Source of the DNA: Prevotella bivia DSM 20514
Lineage (GTDB): Bacteria; Bacteroidota; Bacteroidia; Bacteroidales; Bacteroidaceae
Assembly (NCBI RefSeq): GCF_000262545.1
Contig: NZ_JH660660.1
Span: 1,016,975 to 1,080,974, forward strand
Reading direction: 5' to 3'
DNA: 64,000 nt
This document shows, in pieces, positions 44,101-52,058 of this stretch (position 1 is the first letter of the stretch; the number at the start of each line of letters is the position of its first letter). Below the pieces are notes generated by a model, which saw nothing but the letters and a program-made list of their open reading frames with translations, searched no databases and was not told the DNA's origin. A program made the position numbers and the translations under genes.

Positions 44101-44847
44101 ACAGCAGCAATTATTCGTGAGAAAGGTACCAATGGCGAACGCGAAATGGCTTATAGCTTGTATTTAGCTGGCTTTGATGTGAAAGACGTTATGATGACCG
44201 ATCTTATCAGTGGTCGTGAAACCTTGGAAGAGGTCAACTTCATTGTTTTCTGCGGTGGTTTCTCTAACTCTGATGTGCTTGGATCGGCAAAAGGCTGGGC
44301 TGGTGCCTTCCTCTATAACGAAAAAGCGAAGAAGGCTTTAGATGCGTTCTATGCACGTAAGGACACCCTTTCGCTCGGTATTTGCAATGGTTGTCAGCTT
44401 ATGGTAGAGCTCAACTTGATCAACCCAGAACATCCTCATCGCACACATTTGTGCCATAACGCAAGTAAGAAGTTTGAGAGTGGCTTTATTAGTTTGGCTA
44501 TTCCAGAAAACAATAGTGTGATGTTTGGCTCGTTGAGTGGTAATAAGCTTGGTATTTGGGTGGCTCACGGTGAGGGTCGTTTCTATATGCCTGAGACGGA
44601 GGATAAGTATAACGTTGTAGCTAAATACAACTATGCAGCATATCCAGCCAATCCTAACGGATCGGATTATAACGTGGCAGGTATATGCTCGGCAGATGGT
44701 CGTCATTTAGCTATGATGCCTCACTTGGAACGTGCTATCTTCCCATGGCAGTTGGGTTGGTATCCTCGTGAGCGTAGAAACGATGAAGTAACCCCATGGA
44801 TTGAAGCTTTTGTGAACGCTCGCCGTTGGGTGGAAAAGCTATTATAA
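41104..44847 (+). CDS. purL: Phosphoribosylformylglycinamidine synthase (large, single-chain)
   Basis: PurL converts FGAR and glutamine to FGAM, step four of purine synthesis. The single-chain form of 1247 residues carries all parts. The N-terminal domain is followed by the synthase halves with NSEHCRHKIFGG and SLKAETHNFPTTVEPFNGAA near 170-265. The second half has SLSANWMWPCRSQ and PTGKDSLSM. A C-terminal glutaminase follows with SLGICNGCQLMVELN (catalytic Cys) and VAHGEGRFY. The frame is intact. A terminator with a promoter-like box in its loop follows. Confidence 0.97.
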   Translation: MIHFFRTQQKNVIATEVNHKLSDAEIKELCWLYGDATYLNEENLKGYFVGPRREMVTPWSTNAVEITQNMGLSGILRIEEYYPVSSLEAEHDAMLQRMYDGLNQDIFSTSLTPQPIRRVEDLQKFNEEEGLALSKEEIAYLENIEKQNGRPLTDSEIFGFAQINSEHCRHKIFGGEFVIDGKVMESSLFSMIKKTTKENPGKILSAYKDNVAFAEGPIIEQFAPKDQSTADYFRVKPIESVISLKAETHNFPTTVEPFNGAATGTGGEIRDRMGGGVGSWPIAGTAVYMTSYPRLKEDDGATPALRTWEYLLPVRQWLYQTPEQILIKASNGASDFGNKFGQPLITGSLLTFEHQENGEKYAYDKVIMLAGGVGYGTKRDCLKGTPQAGNKVVVVGGDNYRIGLGGGSVSSVDTGRYSNGIELNAVQRANPEMQKRAYNLVRALVEEDQNPVVSIHDHGSAGHLNCLSELVEECGGKIEMGNLPIGDKTLSAKEIIANESQERMGLLIDEKHLAHVQKIAERERAPMYVVGETTGDAHFSFEQTDGVKPFDLDVAQMFGHSPKTVMTDETVVRTYENATYDTSKAKEYIQRVLQMEAVACKDWLTNKVDRSVTGKVARQQCQGEIQLPLSDCGVVALDYRGKSGVATALGHAPQAGLASPEAGSVLSVAESLTNIVWAPLADGMDSLSLSANWMWPCRSQKGEDARLYSAVKALSDFCCAIGINVPTGKDSLSMTQQYPNGEKIIAPGTVIVTSGGEVSDVKKVVSPVLVNDKNTRLLHIDFSYDEQRLGGSAFAQSLGKVGSDVPTVKDAQYFCDCFEAIQEMISRGWILAGHDISAGGLITTLLEMTFANTRGGLKINLHDMQGNDVIKKLFAENPGVVIQINEADYDNVKTYLEDNNIGFARIGRPVEEGRVLTLADGNFSLDLNIDEMRESWYKTSYLLDRKQSFNGMAKKRFTNYKKQPLEMKFNDDFKGTLAQYGLNADRWKEETPVHHAKRPTAAIIREKGTNGEREMAYSLYLAGFDVKDVMMTDLISGRETLEEVNFIVFCGGFSNSDVLGSAKGWAGAFLYNEKAKKALDAFYARKDTLSLGICNGCQLMVELNLINPEHPHRTHLCHNASKKFESGFISLAIPENNSVMFGSLSGNKLGIWVAHGEGRFYMPETEDKYNVVAKYNYAAYPANPNGSDYNVAGICSADGRHLAMMPHLERAIFPWQLGWYPRERRNDEVTPWIEAFVNARRWVEKLL

Positions 44848-44859
44848 GAACTTAATAAT

Positions 44860-44904
44860 AAGACGTGTTAGGCAGAGATAACTTTGTTTGGCACGTCTTT
44901 TTTT
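44860..44904 (+). terminator. Terminator after purL, with a TAACTTTG box in its loop
   Basis: aagacgtg (44860-44867) and cacgtctt (44892-44899) form a perfect 8-bp stem followed by ttttt. The 24-base loop contains TAACTTTG (44879-44886), which could start a transcript for the next gene, whose ATG is at 44909. Confidence 0.75.
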
Positions 44905-44908
44905 GCCT

Positions 44909-45313
44909 ATGATAGAGGGAAAATATATACAAACGGGAATGGGGATTTTGTTTGCTGCCACCTTCTTTTATTACTTTAAAGATTTAACGGTTGTTAGCGC
45001 TATGCTGCATGGCTTGCGTCCTGCCTTGGTAGCACTCTTAGCTTCATGGACGATAATGGCTTGTTATAAGTCGAATATAATTTTGTTTGCCTATAGCAAG
45101 TGGGTGCGCCCTACTGTTGTTGGTGTGCTTGCAGTTATTACTATAATGCTCTTCAATGCCTCAAACTTCCCTTCTCTCTCGCTTTATCCTTGGTTCTTCT
45201 GGGTGAGTATTTTTATTTTTAGCTTTGCATTGGTAGGTTACTTGCTGCTGAAAATTAGTGTTCTTCGCATCGTAGGCTTTGCAGCTTTGGCAGGAATGGT
45301 GTTGTTGTATTAA
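44909..45313 (+). pseudogene. Probable N-terminally truncated chromate transporter half (remnant)
   Basis: The 134-residue hydrophobic protein carries YYFKDLTVVSAMLHGLRPALVALLASW near its start (residues 21-47). This resembles the middle of a ChrA half-domain, where GLRPAVVALI is conserved around residue 110. The upstream GGG-rich first part of the family is absent, because purL ends only 61 bases before the ATG. The frame itself is open and four or five spans remain, so it could still be expressed from the TAACTTTG in the terminator loop. In other Bacteroidetes I recall paired chromate transporter genes near purL. Alternatively it is an unrelated small membrane protein. Confidence 0.5.
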
Positions 45314-45323
45314 AGTAAACATT

Positions 45324-45620
45324 ATGCGTCGTACGTTTAGTATTATTGAAGATGTGCTTTGTGTCCTTTATATTGTTGGGATGATAGTACACTATTTCTT
45401 TTTAAAGGATAATCCATTGATCGAGACACTAACTTTAGTTTTTTTGATCTTATTTGTTGTTTCTGTCTTTGTACATTTCTTTGCTATTCTCAAGGAGGAG
45501 CATTTCTCTATAAGGAGAGTTCTCAAAAAAAATAAATTCGCATTGTTAATAGCGAGTATTCCCTTATCTTTTATTTTGCTGCTAATCATCACTGTGTTAA
45601 TCATTTCGCTGTTTTCGTAA
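45324..45620 (+). CDS. Small membrane protein, unknown
   Basis: This 98-residue protein has three hydrophobic segments (residues about 7-23, 28-50 and 74-96) separated by charged loops such as KEEHFSIRRVLKKNK. The frame opens earlier at 45279, overlapping the previous gene, but the ATG at 45324 (MRRTFSIIEDVLC), 10 bases after the upstream stop, is the natural start. I do not recognise a family. It probably shares a transcript with the chromate-transporter remnant. Confidence 0.6.
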   Translation: MRRTFSIIEDVLCVLYIVGMIVHYFFLKDNPLIETLTLVFLILFVVSVFVHFFAILKEEHFSIRRVLKKNKFALLIASIPLSFILLLIITVLIISLFS

Positions 45621-45664
45621 CGCTGTAGATGTCTTTTCAAGTGGTAAACGATGCCCAATGATGT

Positions 45665-45835
45665 GATAAAAGGGCGTATTTGGCGTGGAAAAATAATTTA
45701 TTTTTATGCTGTTTTTAATTTATTTCTGTTCAAAAAATAAATTAAAAATATTTTCAAAACATGACCTTTTGCCACTTCAAAGATGATGTTTTGCTATTTT
45801 AAAGGTTATCTATTAGCGGATAGAGGGTATATAGT
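45665..45835. repeat. AT-rich intergenic repeat, copy D
   Basis: Shared words are a 19-base match to copy B (45688-45706 with 12469-12487), caaaacatgacctttt in common with copy C (45755-45770), and aaagatgatgtttt (45779-45792), which is the reverse complement of a copy C word. It also contains aaataaatt units. Confidence 0.6.
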
Positions 45836-45895
45836 CTAAATGAAGATCCTTTCTCTTTCTGTAGGAATTGCATATAAATGTTTTTTTTACTATTC

Positions 45896-45926
45896 TTTGG
45901 TAATATAATCTTTTTCTCTACCTTTG
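45896..45926 (+). promoter_or_regulatory. Perfect promoter of the lipocalin-like lipoprotein gene
   Basis: TTTG (45896-45899), exactly 19 bases, TACCTTTG (45919-45926), then 38 bases to the ATG at 45965. It shows that the in-frame ATG at 45878 lies upstream of transcription and is not the start. Confidence 0.8.
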
Positions 45927-45964
45927 CAGTATTATTTTTTTATTTAAAAACTTTTTTAGCTATT

Positions 45965-46429
45965 ATGAAAAGAATACTTTATGTATTTGCGATTGCCTTT
46001 GTGGCTGTATTATCTTTAGGCTTTGTAAGCTGTAGTAATAACGATGGTCCTGATGCGCCACCTACGGCAGAAACTTCCATCGTTGGTACTTGGAAAGCTA
46101 CAATAGCTAATGAGGGTGTAGATCCTCAAGTAGTCTATTTCCGTTTTATAAAAGAAGGTACTTTAATCGGGGCATATAAAGATGGATCTGATCCTATTGA
46201 AGTAAGTAAAGGTACATGGAAGATAGAAAAAGACAGGCTGTTAATGCGCTATAAGGCAGAAGGTCGTGATGAAGAGGAGAACCTTAATGCTAAAATAGTA
46301 GAGCTAAAGAAGGATCTTCTCACAGTAAGTTTTTATGATGAGGAAGAAAAGAGAGAGACTGTTATGAAGTTTAATCGTGTAACTGATGCGGATATGGATG
46401 CCTTTATTGCAAAGGATAAGAAAAATTAA
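45965..46429 (+). CDS. Lipocalin-like lipoprotein, unknown function
   Basis: This is a predicted lipoprotein of 154 residues. MKRILYVFAIAFVAVLSLGF with VSC is a signal peptide and lipobox with lipidation at Cys23. The mature part is a small beta-rich domain. SIVGTWKATIANEGVDPQVV and GTWKIEKDRLLMRY are the repeated G-T-W strands seen in lipocalin-like and DUF4488-type proteins. The start was chosen because a perfect promoter lies at 45896-45926. It is monocistronic with a strong terminator. No enzyme motif is visible. Confidence 0.75.
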   Translation: MKRILYVFAIAFVAVLSLGFVSCSNNDGPDAPPTAETSIVGTWKATIANEGVDPQVVYFRFIKEGTLIGAYKDGSDPIEVSKGTWKIEKDRLLMRYKAEGRDEEENLNAKIVELKKDLLTVSFYDEEEKRETVMKFNRVTDADMDAFIAKDKKN

Positions 46430-46450
46430 AAGACAATATATATAACGAAG

Positions 46451-46488
46451 AAGGGTGCAACTATTCAAAGTTGCACCCTTTTTTTTAT
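46451..46488. terminator. Bidirectional terminator between the lipoprotein gene and aspA
   Basis: aagggtgcaact (46451-46462) pairs perfectly with agttgcaccctt (46469-46480), followed by tttttt. It ends the plus-strand lipoprotein gene and can also end the minus-strand aspA transcript. Confidence 0.85.
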
Positions 46489-46513
46489 ATGGGTTTGTGA
46501 TCCATTTAGTTGT

Positions 46514-47944
46514 TTACTTCACAATATCAGTAGAGTCTAGCATGTGAGTAGGGTCTAGGATTGCATCAAGTTTCTCCTTTGTTAGGAGCTTGTGTTCTAA
46601 TACTAAATCGTAAACCGAACCACCAATCTCAAGTGCTTCCTTAGCAATCTTTGTAGAGTTCTTGTAGCCTATGTATGGATTTAAAGCGGTAACGATACCG
46701 ATAGAATGTTTCACCATATCTAGTGTGCGCTCTTGATTAACAGTGATACCATCAATACATAGTTCGCGGAGCGTATCCATAGCGTTAGGCAACCATGTAA
46801 GGTCTTCCATCAAACATTCGGTAATGATAGGTTCCATAACGTTCAACTGTAGCTGACCAGCTTCTGCTGCGATCATTATAGTGGTGTCGTTACCGATAAC
46901 CTTAAAGCATGTTTGGTTAGTAACCTCTGGGATTACAGGATTAACCTTACCCGGCATAATAGAAGAACCCGGTGCCATTGCAGGAAGGTTGATCTCATTG
47001 AAACCACAGCGAGGGCCTGAAGCCAGCAAACGAAGGTCGTTACAAATCTTAGAAAGCTTCACTGCCAAACGCTTCAAAGCAGAGCTATAGCTTACGTATG
47101 CACCCGTGTCAGGAGTAGCTTCGATAAGGTTATGACCTGCAACAAAGTTTTCGCCAGTAGCTTTTGAAAGGTAGTCGGCACAAATCTTTGGGAAGCCAGG
47201 AGCAGCGTTGAGTCCTGTACCAATGGCAGTGCCACCCATATTGATCTCTAGCAATAAATCGACATTGCGCTGCAAGTTAGCGATTTCTTCCTCTAAGTTA
47301 TCAGCGAAGGCGTTGAACTCCTGACCTGCTGTCATAGGCACAGCATCTTGAAGCTGTGTGCGTCCCATCTTGATAACGCTCTTAAACTCTTCACCCTTTT
47401 TGCGGAAAGACTCAATTAAAAGGCTTAAAGACTTAACCAAGTTCTTGTTCATACGGATGAATGCGTAGCGAATAGCAGTAGGGTAGACATCGTTGGTAGA
47501 CTGTCCACAGTTAGCATCATCGTTAGGAGAACAGTGCTTGTAATCAGCCTTTTCATAGCCCATGATTTCCAAAGCACGGTTAGCGATAACCTCGTTGGCA
47601 TTCATGTTAACAGAAGTACCAGCACCACCTTGTACCATATCGGTAACAAAGTTTTCGTGATGCTTACCAGCAATGATTTCCTTACAAGCTTCGATCATAG
47701 CATTACCAACCTTCTCGTCGATCTGTCCGAGCTGGATGTTGGTTTGTGCGGCTGCCATCTTAACGTATGCAATAGCAATTACATACTCAGGGTAAGCACA
47801 CATACGCTTGCGCGAAATGTGATAATTGTTTACTGCACGCTGTGTCTGTACACCATAAAGTACGTCAGCAGGTACTTGCAACTCACCTAAAAGGTCGCTT
47901 TCAATGCGAAACTTTTGTTCGCCATTGTTTGTAATGTTTGCCAT
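46514..47944 (-). CDS. aspA: Aspartate ammonia-lyase
   Basis: AspA splits aspartate into fumarate and ammonia. GSSIMPGKVNPVIPEVTNQ is the fumarase/aspartase signature loop with the catalytic Ser. SPNDDANCGQSTNDVYPTAI and AGHNLIEATPDTGAYVSYSS are further family motifs, and the N-terminus keeps VPADVLYGVQTQRAVNNY. The 476 residues are full length. It is the last gene of dcuB, asparaginase, porin, aspA on the minus strand. Fumarase is close in sequence, but GTAIGTGLNAAPGF and the operon favour aspartase. Confidence 0.93.
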   Translation of the reverse strand: MANITNNGEQKFRIESDLLGELQVPADVLYGVQTQRAVNNYHISRKRMCAYPEYVIAIAYVKMAAAQTNIQLGQIDEKVGNAMIEACKEIIAGKHHENFVTDMVQGGAGTSVNMNANEVIANRALEIMGYEKADYKHCSPNDDANCGQSTNDVYPTAIRYAFIRMNKNLVKSLSLLIESFRKKGEEFKSVIKMGRTQLQDAVPMTAGQEFNAFADNLEEEIANLQRNVDLLLEINMGGTAIGTGLNAAPGFPKICADYLSKATGENFVAGHNLIEATPDTGAYVSYSSALKRLAVKLSKICNDLRLLASGPRCGFNEINLPAMAPGSSIMPGKVNPVIPEVTNQTCFKVIGNDTTIMIAAEAGQLQLNVMEPIITECLMEDLTWLPNAMDTLRELCIDGITVNQERTLDMVKHSIGIVTALNPYIGYKNSTKIAKEALEIGGSVYDLVLEHKLLTKEKLDAILDPTHMLDSTDIVK

Positions 47945-48019
47945 AATTTTTTTGATTTACATCTCCCAAGAATTAGTTGGGACGATAAAATTAACTATAA
48001 TGTATTATTAGATGTTTTA

Positions 48020-49216
48020 TTAATAAGCCTTGATGCGGTACATGAAACCTAGTTCGATGCGGTTCGTGTTGTAGTTCTTCAAACCAGAAAGTTCGCTGTA
48101 GTTCACCTTATGACCGATGTAAGCTAGGTATAAACGGAAGTCTTGGCTCTTTACAGGGTAGTATTCTACACTAGTAATCCAGCTAAAGTGTTTGCGGTAG
48201 TTCTTATATTTTTCTACCTTAGAAACGCTAGCAGTTTCGTACATACCCTTTGCCATGAAGTTCCATTGTGGAGCAAATTGCCAGTTTACCTTAGTGATAA
48301 ATGAATCGTAATGTACATCGCTTAGGAAATGATTTTCTGGTAAGAGTGCAGGATCGGCTGCTTGAATTTCTGATGAGGCTATACGCAAACGGTCAAGCCC
48401 TGCATATTCGTTCATATAGTCGAAATACCATTGTACCTTTGGTAAGTTGAGTTGCTGTCCTAATGACATCATACGACTGTACTTGTGTTTTGCTTGTGTG
48501 AGCAATCCCCATGCCCAGCGGGTGCGGAGCTTATCACCTAGGAAGCTACCATTCCAGTTTGCGATGTAAGTTAAACCGTTCTTTGTTGGTTCAAGGTCGC
48601 GAACACTCTTACCTGTGCCTTCTACAGACTGAGCGTTTGGAGCATAGTAGTCGGCAAACTTATCGTTATCGGTATTGGTAACCATTAATATTAATTCCTG
48701 AGTAGGGATAGGCTTGATACTAGCAGCTACACCCATGTGGTAGTTGTCCATATTGCCCACCATATCAGAAAACTCGTGGTTTTCGTCAAATTCAAAACCA
48801 CCCCAGTACTGGCACATTTTACCAGCTTCTAGTTTAAACTTGTCAGAAAACTTATATCCCACCATCATAATGTCGGTAGCTTTAGCAAAGTTGTCATTGC
48901 CACGTCCTGCTTGCGACTTATTCAAACGATGGCGTAAACGATAGTAAAGTTTATCGGTTAGATTACCTTTTATTTCGAGGCGGAGCTGCTTATTAGCAAA
49001 GCGTGTACCCCAATCTTTATTGGCATCTTGCTCTGCATTGAAAGCACCAGACCAGTTGAGGTAAACATTAAACATATCGTTATGCTTCTGAAGTTTTGCA
49101 ACTTCTTCTGCTAACGATTTAAATTGATTATCGCTAGCACCGTAGCTATGGTTATCTTGCGCACTTACACTTAAAGAAGCACCTAAAAGGAGAGTGCCTA
49201 ATATAATATGTTTCAT
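48020..49216 (-). CDS. Outer-membrane porin-like beta-barrel protein
   Basis: The signal peptide MKHIILGTLLLGASLSVSA is followed by a short helical stretch (SLAEEVAKLQKHND) and then alternating beta strands up to a C-terminal YNTNRIELGFMYRIKAY. The end in an aromatic residue is typical of outer-membrane barrels. RLRHRLNKSQAGRGNDN and KLEAGKMCQYWGGFEFD resemble the phosphate-selective porin O/P group. It lies between asparaginase and aspA, so it probably lets asparagine, aspartate or related acids cross the outer membrane. That role is inferred from position. The length is 398 residues. Confidence 0.75.
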   Translation of the reverse strand: MKHIILGTLLLGASLSVSAQDNHSYGASDNQFKSLAEEVAKLQKHNDMFNVYLNWSGAFNAEQDANKDWGTRFANKQLRLEIKGNLTDKLYYRLRHRLNKSQAGRGNDNFAKATDIMMVGYKFSDKFKLEAGKMCQYWGGFEFDENHEFSDMVGNMDNYHMGVAASIKPIPTQELILMVTNTDNDKFADYYAPNAQSVEGTGKSVRDLEPTKNGLTYIANWNGSFLGDKLRTRWAWGLLTQAKHKYSRMMSLGQQLNLPKVQWYFDYMNEYAGLDRLRIASSEIQAADPALLPENHFLSDVHYDSFITKVNWQFAPQWNFMAKGMYETASVSKVEKYKNYRKHFSWITSVEYYPVKSQDFRLYLAYIGHKVNYSELSGLKNYNTNRIELGFMYRIKAY

Positions 49217-49252
49217 AAAAAAATGGTAAAAGGTTGGTTTTTAATTAGATTA

Positions 49253-49284
49253 TGCTCACTTGATAAAAGACGATCAAGTGAGCA
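49253..49284 (-). terminator. Intercistronic hairpin between asparaginase and porin genes
   Basis: tgctcacttgat (49253-49264) and atcaagtgagca (49273-49284) form a perfect 12-bp stem with an 8-base loop. It is not followed by a T-run on the minus strand, so it may protect or process the mRNA instead of ending it. Confidence 0.55.
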
Positions 49285-49292
49285 TAAAGAGA

Positions 49293-50348
49293 TTAATATT
49301 CGTTGAAATATTGTTGGATCTTTTGCCAATCGCGAGTCTTAGTTAATGCAAGCATCAATAAGATACGAGCTTTTTGTGGGTTAAGATTTAGAGAAGCAAC
49401 AAAGTGATACTTTGCATCGTCAACCTCACCATTCAAGTTTGTAGGACCAAAAGGAACACGGCTAGCACGTACCACAACGATACCATTTTTAACAGCTTGT
49501 TCTGCCAAAGGCTGAACATCCTTGTAGAAGTTACCATCACCTACGCCTGCATTTACAATACCATCAAACTTAGCATCGACGAATGCCTTAAATGGAAGCG
49601 CAGAAGTATTAGCATATCCGTATGTAATACCTACTTGTGGAAGCTTATCCAAATTGTCTACATTAAATTCAGAGGTAAGACCTTGCTTAGCTACAGGAGT
49701 GTGCAAGAAATATGGCTTGCCATTGTAAACATAACCCATTTCACCGTAGATACCGCCCTTGAAAGTAGCGCAGTCGGTGGTGTGGGTCTTTACCAAAGCT
49801 TTAGCTTCGAATAGCTCGTTGTTCATACATGCCATTACGCCATGTCCCTTAGAAGAAGGGTCTACAAGGGTACATACACCATTGTAAAGGTTGGCTGGAC
49901 CATCAGCACTGATAGCTGTTGAAGGACGCATTGAACCTACAAGAACTACAGGTTTGTCTGAGTGAACGGTCAAAGAAAGGAAGTAAGCTGTTTCTTCCAT
50001 TGTATCGGTTCCGTGAGTAACCAATACGCCATCGTAGCCTTCTTTGTTCAATAGTTGATTAATACGCTTTGCAAGCTTTAGCCATACTTCATCGTTCATG
50101 TCTTGGCTACCGATATTAACCAATTGCTCACCGCTAACTTCAGCGATGTCCTTAATCTGTGGAACGGCATCAATCAAAGTTTGAATGCCTACTTGTCCTG
50201 CACCATAAGCAGAGCTAGTAGCTGATGCAGATACACCTGCGATAGTACCACCCGTAGCAATAATACGAATCTTTGGCTTCTGTGCGAAAGCGATGGTTGA
50301 CATTACCAATGCCATAACCATGAGGAAAGAAATTTTAAAAGTTCTCAT
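49293..50348 (-). CDS. ansB: Periplasmic type II L-asparaginase
   Basis: It hydrolyses asparagine to aspartate and ammonia. A signal peptide (MRTFKISFLMVMALVMSTIA, then FAQ) sends it to the periplasm. RIIATGGTIAGVSASATSS gives the first catalytic Thr (Thr32). VTHGTDTMEETAYFLSLT near 111 holds the second Thr and the Asp (T112, T115, D116). PVVLVGSMRPSTAISADGP is the next family motif. The protein is 351 residues. It sits between dcuB and the porin, so asparagine deamidated in the periplasm can be taken up as aspartate. Confidence 0.93.
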   Translation of the reverse strand: MRTFKISFLMVMALVMSTIAFAQKPKIRIIATGGTIAGVSASATSSAYGAGQVGIQTLIDAVPQIKDIAEVSGEQLVNIGSQDMNDEVWLKLAKRINQLLNKEGYDGVLVTHGTDTMEETAYFLSLTVHSDKPVVLVGSMRPSTAISADGPANLYNGVCTLVDPSSKGHGVMACMNNELFEAKALVKTHTTDCATFKGGIYGEMGYVYNGKPYFLHTPVAKQGLTSEFNVDNLDKLPQVGITYGYANTSALPFKAFVDAKFDGIVNAGVGDGNFYKDVQPLAEQAVKNGIVVVRASRVPFGPTNLNGEVDDAKYHFVASLNLNPQKARILLMLALTKTRDWQKIQQYFNEY

Positions 50349-50400
50349 AAGTTTTAATTTATTTATGTTGCTATGATAGATTTGTTTAAACGCAAGGTTC

Positions 50401-51720
50401 CTATATGTGTAGAAATTGGATCATTAGTAGTCCCAAAGCTATTGAAACAATGGTCGTGATAAAGCCCGGAATTTGGAAGCTATGATTGATAACATACTTG
50501 CCAACGTGGGTAGAGCCAGTACGGTCGAAACCGATGGCTGCAACTTCGGTAGGGTAGTTTGGTAGGAAGAAATAACCATTTACTGCAGGGAAAATGGCTA
50601 CGAGTAGTAGGGGATTGATACCTAGCGCAATACCAACGGGGTAAAGCGTGGTAACGGTAGCTCCTTGTGAGAAGAGCATTATGCTCATTACAAAGAGTGC
50701 TAGAGCAAAAAGAATAGGGGCTGATGCTACCATACCTGATAAGCCATTGTTGATGAGTTCTTGATTTCCTAGGTAGAAAGTGCTACCCATCCAAGCAATA
50801 CCAAAAATGGCTATAACAGCATTCAGACCTGCTTTAAAAATGTTTCCATTCACGGCTTTAGCTACATCTGCCTTGCCAGCGAAGAGGATCAAAGCAGCAT
50901 CCGACATCATAACCATTTCGATGGTCTGACTCATTGTAACGCCTTCAGGGCGCAAGCTTGGTGCGAAACCAAATAAAACTACTATTGCTACACCAAGAAG
51001 GAAAGCAAAGACAGAGTATTTTGCACGTGGATTAGGATCGGTTTCTGCTATTTCTAGTGCTTTTTTGTCTTCTTCAGGATTGATAATTCCTACAGCTATG
51101 CGTCGTTTATATTCAGGGTCTGCTTCAAGATTTTTACCGATATGGTTCTGAACGAAAGCGGCAACTAAGATAGAAATAAAAGCTGTAGGTACACAAACGA
51201 GCATCACTGTGCCTAGCTCTACACCTTTAGCACCTAGTAGGTTTTGGCTGATTAGTGCACCTGTAGCAGCACTAACAGGGCTACAAGTGATACCCAATGA
51301 AGCTGCAATAACGCTCAAACTTAATGGACGTTCAGGGCGAATCTTTTTGGCTTGAGCTATTTCAGAGATAATGGGAAGTAGCGAATATGATGTGTGTGCA
51401 GTGCCTGCAACTACGCAAAAGAGCCAGCATGTGATGGGACCAAAGTAGGTAATGTTCTCTGGGTGCTTCTTTAAGAATTTGGCTGCCACACCTACTAAAT
51501 AATCTAAACCACCCGAAGCTTGCAGTGCTGAAGCTGCAGTAATTACTGCAACGATAATCATCATTACATCAATAGGTGGGTCACCAGGTTTTAAACCAAA
51601 TCCATAAACTAGAATGAATACGCCTATCATTCCATAAATTCCAAGTCCTAAGCCTCCTATTCGTGCGCCAATAAAAATCATAGCAAGCACGATGAGTAGC
51701 TCTATAAGTAATAAAGTCAT
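50401..51720 (-). CDS. dcuB: Anaerobic C4-dicarboxylate transporter (Dcu family)
   Basis: This inner-membrane transporter exchanges fumarate, aspartate or succinate during anaerobic growth. IFIGARIGGLGLGIYGMIGV is the DcuA/DcuB start. GTAHTSYSLLPIISEIAQ and RPLSLSVIAASLGITCSPVS are the conserved cytoplasmic or pore regions. FLPNYPTEVAAIGFDRTGST is near the end. Ten to twelve spans fit the 439 residues. DcuA and DcuB are hard to separate by eye. It is the first gene of the asparaginase-aspartase operon and has a TACATTTG box at 51768-51775. Confidence 0.9.
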   Translation of the reverse strand: MTLLLIELLIVLAMIFIGARIGGLGLGIYGMIGVFILVYGFGLKPGDPPIDVMMIIVAVITAASALQASGGLDYLVGVAAKFLKKHPENITYFGPITCWLFCVVAGTAHTSYSLLPIISEIAQAKKIRPERPLSLSVIAASLGITCSPVSAATGALISQNLLGAKGVELGTVMLVCVPTAFISILVAAFVQNHIGKNLEADPEYKRRIAVGIINPEEDKKALEIAETDPNPRAKYSVFAFLLGVAIVVLFGFAPSLRPEGVTMSQTIEMVMMSDAALILFAGKADVAKAVNGNIFKAGLNAVIAIFGIAWMGSTFYLGNQELINNGLSGMVASAPILFALALFVMSIMLFSQGATVTTLYPVGIALGINPLLLVAIFPAVNGYFFLPNYPTEVAAIGFDRTGSTHVGKYVINHSFQIPGFITTIVSIALGLLMIQFLHI

Positions 51721-51767
51721 ATATGTTGTATTATTTAATAATGCACCTTATTAGAGTATTGATAGTG

Positions 51768-51775
51768 CAAATGTA
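51768..51775 (-). promoter_or_regulatory. Promoter -7 box of the dcuB operon
   Basis: TACATTTG on the minus strand gives a leader of about 45 bases before the dcuB ATG. There is no clear -33 element. Confidence 0.5.
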
Positions 51776-52001
51776 CCCAAATAATCATCACCGCACACGT
51801 TTTTTGCATATCTTTTTATCGAGCATTAACATTGTTTTGCTATTTAGGAGGGTTTGTTTTAATAAAAAAATATGCAAAAATCGACTATTTTGCTTTCATA
51901 AAGAAATGTATATTTGTGGTTTGGTAGCTTTTTTATTATTTTTATTGACAATATGATAGTAATGTGTGGAACGATAAAGGAGAATGCTTTCTTTTTGTTT
52001 G

Positions 52002-52058
52002 AAAATACTAGCTTTCGTTTTGAAAGTGAAAGCCCTCGTTCAAAAGTTAGTGTTTTTC
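52002..52058. repeat. Imperfect palindrome in the dcuB-DUF4294 intergenic region
   Basis: gctttc and gaaagc pair around a short loop near 52011-52033, and tactagctttcgttttgaa is loosely inverted as ttcaaaagttagtg further on. The surrounding 51776-52192 contains two short open frames with no promoter or recognisable protein; I see no gene there. Confidence 0.4.

Noticed and set aside
45878..45964. N-terminal extension of the lipocalin-like lipoprotein
   Set aside because: A perfect TTTG-N19-TACCTTTG promoter occupies this stretch, and the signal peptide starts cleanly at 45965.
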